NCBI GenBank assembly: GCA_933822405.4 | Contig: CAKOGP040001873.1 | Location: forward strand, 1-15,259 | From: Cylindrotheca closterium | Lineage: Eukaryota > Bacillariophyta > Bacillariophyceae > Bacillariales > Bacillariaceae | Direction: 5' to 3' | DNA: 15,259 nucleotides | In this document: positions 8,900-15,259 of the stretch, piece after piece | Position numbering within the stretch: the first letter of the stretch is position 1 | How the letters are laid out: every line of letters begins with the position of its first letter | Notes under the pieces: model-generated | Database searches by the model: none | What the model was told of the DNA's origin: nothing | What the model saw: only the letters and a program-made list of their open reading frames with translations | Made by a program: the position numbers and the translations under genes

Positions 8900-9758
8900 T
8901 TCAGGTGCTGAAGTTGCTGACAAGCAAAAGCATCTAACTGAAGATCAGCGCAAACTTTTGGCTCAAGCGTTGAAGAATACAGACGAGATTTTCAATGGTC
9001 AACTTGGCCATTACAAGCATGAGAAGGCGTATTCTGTTCTGAAGCAACATGAACCTGTATTCCTCAAAGAGTTGAAGCATCTACAAGAGATTGGAGTCCT
9101 TGAACGCACAGGACCGTCAGAATGGGCGTCGCCAACATTCAGCATTCCAAAAAAGGACGGTAGGGTGCGATGGATCAGCAATCTCCGACAGCTGAACAAG
9201 AATGTCAAGCGTAAAGTATACCCCTTGCCTTTGATTGATGATATTGTTGCGCATCGTTCTGGCTACAAGTATTTCACAAAACTTGATCTCACAATGATGT
9301 ATTATTATTTTGAATTGAATGAGCCGAGCAAAAAACTTTGCACGATCAATACCCAGTACGGTTTGTACCAATACAACCGAATGGCAATGGGATTGAAACT
9401 GGCTCCTGATTTTGCCCGATACTATATAGAAAAAACTCTATGCGACCTAAAGGAAAAAGGTGTTGAAATCTATATTGACAATGTTGTCCTGTTCTCCAAG
9501 TCCTACGAAGAACATATGGCCTTGATCCAAGAAGTGTTGCAGCAACTACAAGCTGCCGGGTTCAAAATCAATCCCTTGAAGTGCGAGTGGTGTGTCCAAG
9601 AGGCTGACTTCTTGGGCCATTGGTTGACTCCTGAAGGTGTCAAGCCGTGGAAGACAAAGATTGATGCCATCCTCAAGATGTCAGCGCCTACAAATGGAAC
9701 AGAATTGCTTGCATTTCTTGGTGCTGTTACCTTTTACCGCCACATTTGGCCGTGTTGA
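8900..9758 (+). pseudogene. Gypsy reverse transcriptase (copy B), active site mutated
   Basis: The 8676-9758 frame contains the Ty3-type blocks: LKELKHLQEIGVLERTGPS, ASPTFSIPKKDGRVRW, the first catalytic Asp in FTKLDLTMMYY (9285-9287), YNRMAMGLKLAPDFA, and the active site region EIYIDNVVLFS. The second active-site residue pair should be Asp-Asp. Here it is Asp-Asn (9477-9482, GACAAT), which should abolish polymerisation. The thumb-like stretch LKCEWCVQEADFLGHWLTPEG follows. The frame stops at TGA 9756-9758 after FYRHIWPC; the following codons continue the expected protein in the same frame, so this TGA is a decayed Arg codon. Before the fingers block, about 15 residues usually present between the GHY motif and AYSV seem missing; copy C lacks them too. 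Confidence 0.92.
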
Positions 9759-10170
9759 TCTCATCTTCTCAAACCCCTTACAGAGCTCACAGGCAAAGGA
9801 ATGTTTGAATGGACTGATGAATGTGCAAAAGCTTTTGCTGAAATGAAAGCTATCATGGCTAGCGATGTCATGATGCGCTACCCCAATCCAAACAAACCCT
9901 TTGAAATCTATACTGATGTGTCGGACTACCAAATGGGCGCTGTGATCATGCAAGAACATAAACCAGTTGCCTACTGGAGTTGTAAGCTTAATGCTGCACA
10001 ACGCAATTACTCTGTGATGGAAAAAGAAATGTTGGCTGTTGTACATTGTTTGAAGGAGTTTTGGTCTATGGTATATGGTGCCCTATCTAAGATAGCCTAC
10101 TGCCGTCCTCCGTGTGTGTGTTCGTAGTATTTTGTCTTGGTGTGTAGCTGGTGGGTTGTGGTGTGAAGCG

Positions 10171-10209
10171 GGTCGAACTGATCGAGTAATAGACTCGATT
10201 CGTTCGACC
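10171..10209. repeat. Inverted repeat, 17-bp arms, in the RNase H insert
   Basis: Arms GGTCGAACTGATCGAGT (10171-10187) and ACTCGATTCGTTCGACC (10193-10209) pair at 15 of 17 positions around a five-base loop. The sequence resembles the outline of a hammerhead ribozyme (CTGAT followed by a short stem), but key core bases are absent. Confidence 0.8.
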
Positions 10210-10258
10210 AATCTCAGAAATCCCGTGTGCGGTATTACTGAGATCTGCTTTCCTACCA

Positions 10259-10292
10259 GGCACCGCCGATATGGTAGAATGGAGGCGGTGCC
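10259..10292. repeat. Perfect 9-bp inverted repeat in the RNase H insert
   Basis: GGCACCGCC (10259-10267) and GGCGGTGCC (10284-10292) are perfectly complementary, with a 16-base loop. A neighbouring pair, ATCTCAG (10211-10217) with CTGAGAT (10238-10244), forms another stem just upstream. Confidence 0.8.
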
Positions 10293-10323
10293 CAACAGGG
10301 CGGGTGAGGTTTGGGAGAGAAAA

Positions 10324-10358
10324 ATTGAATTACCACAACACAAGTGGGTGAATTCAAT
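10324..10358. repeat. 8-bp inverted repeat in the RNase H insert
   Basis: ATTGAATT (10324-10331) pairs with AATTCAAT (10351-10358), and inner CCAC (10333-10336) can pair with GTGG (10344-10347). It is followed by the weaker pair GTCGAT (10363-10368) with ATCGAC (10395-10400). Confidence 0.75.
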
Positions 10359-10410
10359 CTCAGTCGATAAACTGGGCATCATTTGCCTGGGCGCATCGAC
10401 AACAACTTTT

Positions 10411-10442
10411 GACGGTCAAAGGCCGTTCGGCCTTTGTCCGTC
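10411..10442. repeat. 14-bp inverted repeat with four-base loop
   Basis: GACGGTCAAAGGCC (10411-10424) and GGCCTTTGTCCGTC (10429-10442) pair at 13 of 14 positions around GTTC. This is the most stable-looking stem of the insert. It lies close to its right end and could be read as a terminator-like or terminal hairpin. Confidence 0.8.
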
Positions 10443-10703
10443 TGTAACACAATGTAGTCAAAGAAATCGAACAGTGTGCCTGCGGTCTACGTTGGAAAAT
10501 TAACTATTTTTACTATTCATAAAAATCTCACAATGCAAAAGTTGAACACACAACAAGTTCTTTGTTGGCGTATGTTTGTTGAAGAATTTGGCCCAGATTT
10601 CGTCTATTTGCCTGGAAAAGATGACTCGATTGCCGACTGCTTCTCTCGGCTTCCGCGAATGGAGAAACCGTGTGAAAGGAAGAGTACAAAAAGGGTAAAT
10701 TGA

Positions 10704-11010
10704 TTGCGTTTGATAAATTACAGGTTTCTGTTGATCCCAAAGACAAAATCTACACGTTTGAAGATAATGTTCTAGTAAAGGAAAATGATTTGATTGCACC
10801 ACCAACAGAAGCCGAATTCAACTGTACCTTTCAATGTCAAATCTCCTGTTGCCAAGATGGAGATATTTATGAACATCTGACCATTGACAACATCGAAATG
10901 GAAGAGTCCTTTTTTAATCATCCTCCTCTACAAACGATGCCAAACCCAATCACAATGCCACATTCAACAACATCAAACTCAGGACCAACTGCTCATGTAA
11001 TGAGCTCAAC
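10704..11010 (+). pseudogene. Gypsy Pol linker between RNase H and integrase (copy B)
   Basis: Reading from about 10682, the frame gives EEYKKGKLIAFDKLQVSVDP and continues to about 11010 with a segment containing several Cys (FQCQISCC) and a Met/Pro/Ser-rich end. It has no catalytic motif. It sits where Ty3 elements carry a variable tether between RNase H and the integrase zinc finger. It is out of frame with both neighbours: a shift near 10670-10680 separates it from RNase H, and another near 11000-11010 separates it from integrase. It is part of the polyprotein and not a separate gene. Confidence 0.6.
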
Positions 11011-12109
11011 GCGATGCACAGCACTACCAGATCAAGACAATTGACGAGCGGCTCATCATCACCTACCCAATCGACCCTACACGTCAAGACAATTGGAGAA
11101 TTTACTTGCCTTTGAGTTTGGTTGATGATGTGATCACCTGGTATCACCTTGTGCTTGGACACAGAGGAAAAACGTCAATGTATGCTACAATTGCAAAGCG
11201 ATTCTATTCTCCTGGATTGAAGCAACAAATTGAACGATTCAATTGTGAAATTTGCCAACTCAATAAAGCGGCAAATGTTCAATACGGACAGTTACCTGAA
11301 CAACACGCGGATTTGGTTCCATGGTTCTCCGTTGCTGTTGATTTGATTGGTCCATGGAAAATTGACGTCAACGGTAGAGAACTTGAATTCACCGCGTTGA
11401 CTTGTATTGATCCTGTGACAAATCTCACTGAACTTGCTTTTATCAAGAATAAAACTGCAACACAAGTGGCAAACGTGTTCAAAATGCTGTGGTTGTTGCG
11501 ATATCTGAGACCATACAAATGTATTCACGATCAAGGAGGCAATTTCATTGGCAAAGCCTTTCAAGCGAAACTTGCTACTTGGGGAATCCATGATGGCGTA
11601 ACCACTAGCAAGAATGCGACTGCAAATGCGATCTGTGAACGAATGCATTTGACAGTGGCAAACATTCTGCGCACCAGATACAACAATGCTGCTCCAAACT
11701 TTCAAGCCGCTGTTGAAGAAGTCAAGCAAGCTCTTGCTGCTTGCAACCATGCAATGAGATGTGCTGTATCGACAGCTTTGATGAACAATACTCCTGGTGA
11801 GACTATGTTTTATTGTGACATGTTACTAAACATTCCTGTGATTGTTGATCTACTTTCTATGCAGCAAAAGAGACAATACAAGATCAATGAAAACTTGAGA
11901 AGACAGAACGCAAAGCGAAAAGAGTTTGATTACAGAATTGGTGGAGAAGTTTTGATCAAGAATACTGATGGAAGGAAGTTGGATCCGAAGTACAGAGGCC
12001 CGTATCCCATTACAAATGTTTATACTAATGGTACAGTGGAAATTCAGCGCACAGATGCGATCCTGAGAGGATCAACATCAGACGGCTTGTGCTGTTCCAT
12101 CAAGTCTAA
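11011..12109 (+). pseudogene. Gypsy integrase (copy B), nearly intact
   Basis: Integrase inserts the element cDNA. In the 11106-12116 frame the zinc-binding HHCC is complete: His in WYHLVLGH (H-X4-H) and Cys in NCEIC (C-X2-C), with 27 residues between. The catalytic triad is complete: Asp in VAVDLIGPW (11340-11342), Asp in CIHDQGGNF (11529-11531) and Glu in AICERMHLT (11637-11639), with DD35E spacing. The frame extends upstream of 11106 through TYPIDPTRQDNWRIYLPLSL, so the TTG at 11106 is not a start. Near 12058-12064 a one-base shift changes the C-terminus: the expected ERINIRR ending reads in another frame to the TAA at 12107-12109. There is no stop in over 330 codons, unlike the rest of pol. 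Confidence 0.93.
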
Positions 12110-12231
12110 TGGATGATATGCTTGCATCGCCCATTGCGTCAAGAACCACCTCTGAAGTTGAATGGAGGATCAAGTGGATGTAAGGACGCCTTGTGACTTT
12201 AGTGTATGATCAATTGACTGGCTCTGATCAT
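12110..12231 (+). other. Gypsy 3' untranslated region
   Basis: A short stretch between the integrase stop and the polypurine tract. I see no gene or repeat in it. Confidence 0.5.
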
Positions 12232-12243
12232 AGAAGGGAAGAG
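12232..12243 (+). promoter_or_regulatory. Gypsy polypurine tract
   Basis: AGAAGGGAAGAG is all purine and lies directly before the TG that starts the LTR at 12244. This is the expected primer site for plus-strand DNA synthesis. Confidence 0.82.
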
Positions 12244-12526
12244 TGTAATGACCTTGGAGTGACCTTGGAACTAGATTAGACCCTCTGGAGGTACAGAGAT
12301 AGCTTTAGGTCTAACTCTCATGTCACCTTTTTTCTGTGGCTTTCTGAGAGACTCTATAACTTTTGTTGTGACCCATTCCTATCTCTTCTTCTAGGCTGGT
12401 TCACTATTCGAATAGCCATAAGGCTTAGATTGAAGACTACAAGAGTATACTCTCTCACACACAAGCAACTGCTGTTTGATTTGATCGAAAAACCTCGATC
12501 CTTTCAGATTTACAACAAGTTTTACA
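12244..12526 (+). repeat. Gypsy LTR shared by copies B and C
   Basis: The left end is set by TGTAATGACC right after the polypurine tract. The right end should be TTACA, mirroring TGTAA; two candidates are 12510-12514 and 12522-12526, giving about 271 or 283 bp. A single LTR stands between the integrase of B and the gag ATG of C, so it serves as 3' LTR of one copy and 5' LTR of the next. Inside are a tandem 11-bp repeat (TGACCTTGGAG/A, 12249-12270), a two-part stem (TAGACC-CTCTG with CAGAG and GGTCTA, 12277-12313), and the palindrome GAGTATACTC near 12450. No second LTR is present for comparison, so the boundaries are tentative. Confidence 0.72.
12277..12313 (+). promoter_or_regulatory. Stem-loop in the gypsy LTR
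   Basis: TAGACC (12277-12282) pairs with GGTCTA (12308-12313), and inside it CTCTG (12283-12287) pairs with CAGAG (12294-12298), leaving a small bulge. It follows the 11-bp tandem repeat. Its role is unknown; regulatory use is inference from its place in the LTR. Confidence 0.5.
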
Positions 12527-12545
12527 CACCAGTACTTTTTCTACG

Positions 12546-13293
12546 ATGGCTTCTACGCACATGCTCCGTCAAACCATCATTGTCAATGAGGGCGACTCTC
12601 CATTGGCATACAAGGCCAGGGAAGTCACTAATCCAGTGATGCAGTATGTCAGTTTCTTCGACAACAACTTTGAGCGCAAGCGAAAGGTTGAAGTTTGGAA
12701 TGGTGCAAGTGGAAAGAATGTTGAACCACTCCTCAGGTCCATTCAATCCTTTCGCAACATCTCTTCAGAGTGGGGACTCAATCAGGGTCGTCAAAAGAAG
12801 GCCTTGTTCAAGCAATTCCTCACTGCTGAACCGCACATGACCTATCAGAGGATTTCTGATGCTCATGGGAACTCAGTTCAGGACTTTGAAGATTCTGTCG
12901 ATGAATTCATTTGCAAATACAGTGGTGAAAATCCAAAGTATCAGGCGAACATGTATCTCTTTGATACTTCCAACCACATTCGCAAACCGTATAATACTGA
13001 AATTGGAATTCACGCAAATCGCTTGAAAACTCTATTTATGTATCATGATATGCTTCCTAGAAATTGTTCCAACGTGAACAATGAGAACGATCCGGGTCAA
13101 ATTCAGAAGAGAAAGCTGGTACTGTTTCGCTCCTTTCCAATTGATTGGCAGGGAGATTTTATCAAGTCAAACAAATGATCCGGTGATTGACAATAATATT
13201 ACATGGAAAGATATTGTCAGTTGGATGACACAGAAGAAAAGAACAGTGGACAGGAAGAAACTTATGCAGGAGTGTTCTCACCGTCGAACTTGA
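12546..13293 (+). pseudogene. Gypsy Gag, capsid-like part (copy C) with true start
   Basis: The ATG at 12546-12548 opens 211 codons (MASTHMLRQTIIVNEGDSPL...) ending at 13176-13178. This is the best gag start in the window, because the LTR and leader lie directly upstream. The leader after the LTR is only about 20-30 bases. The conserved-looking FPIDWQGDFI segment is followed by a frame change near 13165. The protein then continues in the next frame with TNDPVIDNNITWKDIVSWMT up to the TGA at 13291-13293, where Arg (CGA) would fit. The RG-rich region follows in that frame. The central part resembles the retrotransposon Gag (capsid) of Ty3 elements in size and Trp/aromatic pattern, but I cannot name a motif. 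Copy A shares the frame change. Confidence 0.85.
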
Positions 13294-14157
13294 CCTGGTA
13301 ATCGCTCAGGCGGTAGAGGCCTTCACCAAAATCGTTTTGGTGGTGGTCGTGGGCATGGTCAACCAAGCAATGGTTATCAACCATATCCAAGACCCTCAAA
13401 CTCTCCAAGATATTCTCAACGGAATTCACAAAGTTTTCAACGTGGAGGCAATTCCCAGCAACAAAACCAAGGACGATTTCAGCCAGGACACCCCAACATT
13501 GGTGACAGAGGCCGTGGATTCAATGGCCAGCACAGTGGACGCTCCCAAACTGGCCGCTTTCAGCCAGGACGAAACTATCAAGGCAGAGGCCAATCACAGC
13601 AACAACAAAGTCAAAACTACTATGCTGAGTGGCACTACAATCAAGAAGCTGAAAGCTGTGCTGCGGAAGGCAGCATTCCTGAATGGAACCAAGACGGAAT
13701 GTCTTATGGTGGAATGCCAAGTGCCGAGCAGTACCAGCATCAGGAACAATATTATCAAGCTGAACAAAATCAGCAATGGAATGTTCAATTCAACTGTGAA
13801 CAAGAAGAATAGTATCCTGAAGAACAGGAGGCACAGGAAGATTCGCCGTTTTCCTTTCATGAAGAGCATTACTGACCCAAAAATACTTGTAAACTAACAG
13901 AGCTTCCTAAGCTTCCTAATTCATTTCTGGAACCTGATTTGTCTTTGTTTCTTTCAGCATTGGAAAAATTTGATGATGAAGATGGTCCCATGACTAAAGA
14001 TGAAAAGGAGTTTCTTTTGAATGATTCTTTGCTTCGTATGCCTACGCCAAAACAAGACGTAAATTCTATGGAGGATTTAATGAGAAAAAAGAGACTTTCA
14101 CCTACATCTTTGGTGATTTGGAAGACAGTTGGAGGAATTGAAAGTGCAAACGTTTTA
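13294..14157 (+). pseudogene. Gypsy Gag C-terminus, RG/Q-rich (copy C)
   Basis: Repeats 7586-8449 of copy B at an offset of 5708, including the in-frame TAG at 13810-13812 and the TGAs at 13873-13875 and 14158-14160. One substitution is seen (CAACC at 13362 versus CGACC at 7654, a CpG change). In the true frame it encodes the same RG, FQPG and Gln/Asn-rich tail and the acidic FDDEDG segment, with no zinc knuckle. The open frame at 13337-13897 is a shadow. Confidence 0.8.
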
Positions 14158-14508
14158 TGAGTATTATTTGATTCAGGAGGATCACATACGATGGTCAATG
14201 CAAGGGCGATTCCTAAAAATGCTAAGGTACAAAGTATTCAAAATGCAAAGAAGTGCACTGCTGTTGCTGGTGATTTTGTTTCTGACAAATGTGTAAAATT
14301 GCTGGACGGAGTAAGTCTTTCCCGAATTTGACAAACACCACAGAATTGCAGGTGTCGACGGTGTCAAGGCGAATGTCTTCAATTTGCCAACTTGTCCACA
14401 TGACGTCATAATCGGATTTGACCTTCTACACGAAATGGGCTTGGATATCCAATTTTCAGTTCATTCCAATGAAGGCTCCAGATCATTGGCAAAACCACAC
14501 CAACTATC
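14158..14508 (+). pseudogene. Gypsy aspartic protease (copy C), frameshifted
   Basis: Sequence identical to 8450-8800 by eye. It has the DSGGSHTMV active site directly after the TGA at 14158-14160, the same extra base near 14311-14320 that moves the frame, and the same CPHDVIIGFDLL closing motif. It is inactive for the same reasons as copy B. Confidence 0.87.
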
Positions 14509-14607
14509 CAATGGCTATCCAATGGCATTGGATCATGATGTTCTGGATATCCACGATGATGATGATGCTGATGATGCCTTCATCATGGATGCAAAATATG
14601 AAGCTAC

Positions 14608-15113
14608 TTCAGGTGCTGAAGTTGCTGACAAGCAAAAGCATCTAACTGAAGATCAGCGCAAACTTTTGGCTCAAGCGTTGAAGAATACAGACGAGATTTT
14701 CAATGGTCAACTTGGCCATTACAAGCATGAGAAGGCGTATTCTGTTCTGAAGCAACATGAACCTGTATTCCTCAAAGAGTTGAAGCATCTACAAGAGATT
14801 GGAGTCCTTGAACGAACAGGACCGTCAGATGGGCGTCGCCAACATTCAGCATTCCAAAAAAGGACGGTAGGGTGCGATGGATCAGCGATCTCCGACAGCT
14901 GAACAAGAATGTCAAGCGTAAAGTATACCCCTTGCCTTTGATTGATGATATTGTTGCGCATCGTTCTGGCTACAAGTATTTCACAAAACTTGATCTCACA
15001 ATGATGTATTATTCTTTTGAATTGAATGAGCCGAGCAAAAAACTTTGCACGATCAATACCCAGTACACGTGTACGGTTTGTACCAATACAACCGAATGGC
15101 AATGGGATTGAAA
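14608..15113 (+). pseudogene. Gypsy reverse transcriptase fragment (copy C)
   Basis: It carries the fingers and the first part of the palm: LKELKHLQEIGVLERTGPS, then PKKDGR in a shifted frame, then FTKLDLTMMYY with the first catalytic Asp, and the NRMAMG block. A one-base deletion at 14829 (CAGATGGG against CAGAATGGG in B) breaks the frame before the fingers motif. An eight-base insertion at 15067-15074 breaks it again. The YIDD region, thumb, RNase H and integrase are absent, because the match to B ends at 15113 (B 9398). It cannot encode a polymerase. Confidence 0.9.
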
Positions 15114-15259
15114 TAACTCTATCTTTCTGTCAATACTTGCACACAAGTTCGATATGTGTAGATCGGACTTAGGTTGCTGGTGCAATACTGAGATGACGGT
15201 CGCCCTACCGTCGTTCATGGAGTCACTATTGAGTCCATTGGTTCGACCGCTTTCTTCCG
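15114..15259. other. Unassigned tail with stem-loops
   Basis: Sequence beyond the gypsy C breakpoint. No coding frame is recognised. It contains the perfect hairpin GACGGT-cgccct-ACCGTC (15195-15212) and a second imperfect one, ATGGA...TCCAT (15217-15238). It shares short words with the 10083-10496 insert (TACTGAGAT, GTTCGACC, CTATCT), which is too little to prove kinship. It may be the start of another insertion or flanking DNA. Confidence 0.4.

Larger units (their letters stand above)
7567..9398 (+). repeat. Long direct repeat, first copy (partner 13275-15113)
   Basis: This is 1.8 kb with a constant offset of 5708 (5707 after the one-base deletion, 5715 after the eight-base insertion). By eye only about four substitutions separate the copies. 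It covers the gag tail, protease and the first half of reverse transcriptase, with all stops and shifts in common. Confidence 0.95.
10083..10496. mobile_element. Hairpin-rich insert in gypsy RNase H, family unknown
   Basis: This stretch separates two halves of RNase H that read in the same frame (GGT GCC before, AAA TTA ACT after). Removing 414 bases (138 codons) restores continuity; the exact ends are uncertain by several bases. It starts with a tiny palindrome (CTATC-taa-GATAG, 10083-10095) and carries at least six further stem-loops, listed separately where strongest. It has no open frame of note, no LTR and no poly-A. A GTGCC at 10078-10082 recurs at 10476-10480, but excising that interval would break the frame, so it is not a convincing target duplication. 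It could be a small non-autonomous DNA element, a structured-RNA-derived element, or a piece of another repeat. I do not recognise it. Confidence 0.55.
9759..10703 (+). pseudogene. Gypsy RNase H domain (copy B), split by an insert
   Basis: RNase H removes the RNA strand during reverse transcription. The connection FEWTDECAKAFAEMK leads to the first Asp in FEIYTDVSDYQMGAVI (9915-9917) and the Glu in NYSVMEKEMLAVV (about 10020). After VYGA (10071-10082) the protein is interrupted by foreign sequence and resumes at KLTIFTIHKNLTMQKLNTQ (10497 onward). The third catalytic Asp, expected in TDHKNL, is Ile (10515-10517). The final Asp in DDSIADCFSRLPRM is present. Cys and Trp stand at sites usually Arg (AYWSCKLN, EFWSM, VLCWRMF), which fits C-to-T change in CGT or CGG codons. 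The frame ends at 10701-10703, after a one-base shift near 10670-10680. Confidence 0.9.
7567..12526 (+). mobile_element. Ty3/gypsy retrotransposon copy B, 5'-truncated and degenerate
   Basis: The plus-strand order is Gag C-terminus, protease, reverse transcriptase, RNase H, linker, integrase, polypurine tract, LTR. Integrase after RNase H is diagnostic of Ty3/gypsy. The 5' LTR and most of gag are missing; the left edge is fused to the truncated copia LTR. Breaks seen: stops at 7583, 8102, 8165, 8450 and 9756; shifts near 8603-8612, 10670-10680, 11000-11010 and 12058-12064; and an insert of about 414 bp in RNase H. The 7567-9398 part is nearly identical to copy C at a constant offset of 5708. 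Confidence 0.93.
12244..15113 (+). mobile_element. Ty3/gypsy retrotransposon copy C, 3'-truncated and degenerate
   Basis: It starts with the LTR shared with copy B and runs through gag, protease and the first part of reverse transcriptase. It then breaks off at 15113, just after the MAMG block, into unrelated sequence. From 13275 it repeats copy B base for base apart from about four substitutions, a one-base deletion at 14829 and an eight-base insertion at 15067-15074. It is the only copy with the true gag start. Confidence 0.93.
13275..15113 (+). repeat. Long direct repeat, second copy (partner 7567-9398)
   Basis: Second member of the 1.8-kb pair. The left edge of the match, TTCT at 13275-13278, is the same word at which copy B joins the copia LTR. 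The right edge is the breakpoint into the unassigned tail. Confidence 0.95.

Noticed and set aside
10171..10209. Hammerhead ribozyme candidate (CTGAT followed by a short stem and GATTCG)
   Set aside because: The core should read CTGANGA before the stem and GAA after it. Here the G of the first box and an A of the second are absent, and no proper third stem and cleavage site are seen.
10140..10215. tRNA-derived SINE, from A-box-like TAGCTGGTGGG and B-box-like GTTCGACC
   Set aside because: Both boxes miss consensus positions, no tRNA cloverleaf can be drawn, and no poly-A or tail repeat ends the insert.
10078..10480. GTGCC at both ends of the RNase H insert as a target-site duplication
   Set aside because: Excising the 398 bases between them leaves RNase H out of frame, with about 16 extra bases that fit no RNase H sequence. 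A five-base repeat is also easily found by chance.

Overview
The window is eukaryotic and made almost entirely of LTR retrotransposon sequence. I see no host gene, rRNA, tRNA or CRISPR array. One degenerate Ty1/copia element on the minus strand (about 851-7570) sits inside degenerate Ty3/gypsy sequence on the plus strand. Protein style points to a diatom or related stramenopile. The copia pol resembles the CoDi type (FHVDD reverse transcriptase motif, DSGCT protease, HEPTAEQNNRT integrase motif). The gypsy pol resembles GyDi-type Ty3 elements. The lineage is inferred from remembered family motifs, not from a search.

Layout. 1-128: unassigned T-rich DNA. 129-850: gypsy gag fragment (copy A). 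851-7570, minus strand: copia element, read from right to left as truncated 5' LTR (7104-7570), gag with a CCHC knuckle, protease, integrase, acidic linker, reverse transcriptase, RNase H and 3' LTR (851 to about 1398). 7567-12243: long gypsy copy B, with RG/Q-rich gag end, protease, reverse transcriptase, RNase H, linker and integrase, then a polypurine tract. A separate hairpin-rich insert of about 414 bp (10083-10496) splits its RNase H. 12244 to about 12526: gypsy LTR, shared as the 3' LTR of B and the 5' LTR of the next copy. 12546-15113: gypsy copy C, with gag start, protease and a broken reverse transcriptase. 15114-15259: unrelated, structured-looking tail.

The elements are dead. Gypsy frames are broken by in-frame stops and single-base shifts. 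The second catalytic Asp of the B reverse transcriptase is Asn. Premature TGA codons sit where CGA (Arg) would fit, and most differences between copies are CG versus TG or CA. This is the signature expected from deamination of methylated CpG. Copies B and C share the same set of disabling changes over about 1.8 kb with only a handful of differences, so they were probably duplicated as DNA after decay, not by separate retrotransposition (or the repeat is an assembly effect).

The part least explained by known families is the chain of seven stem-loops at 10083-10496. It lies at a frame-compatible point in RNase H and matches no element I recognise. Several long open frames here, notably 7629-8189 and its twin 13337-13897, are shadows of the true Gag frame.
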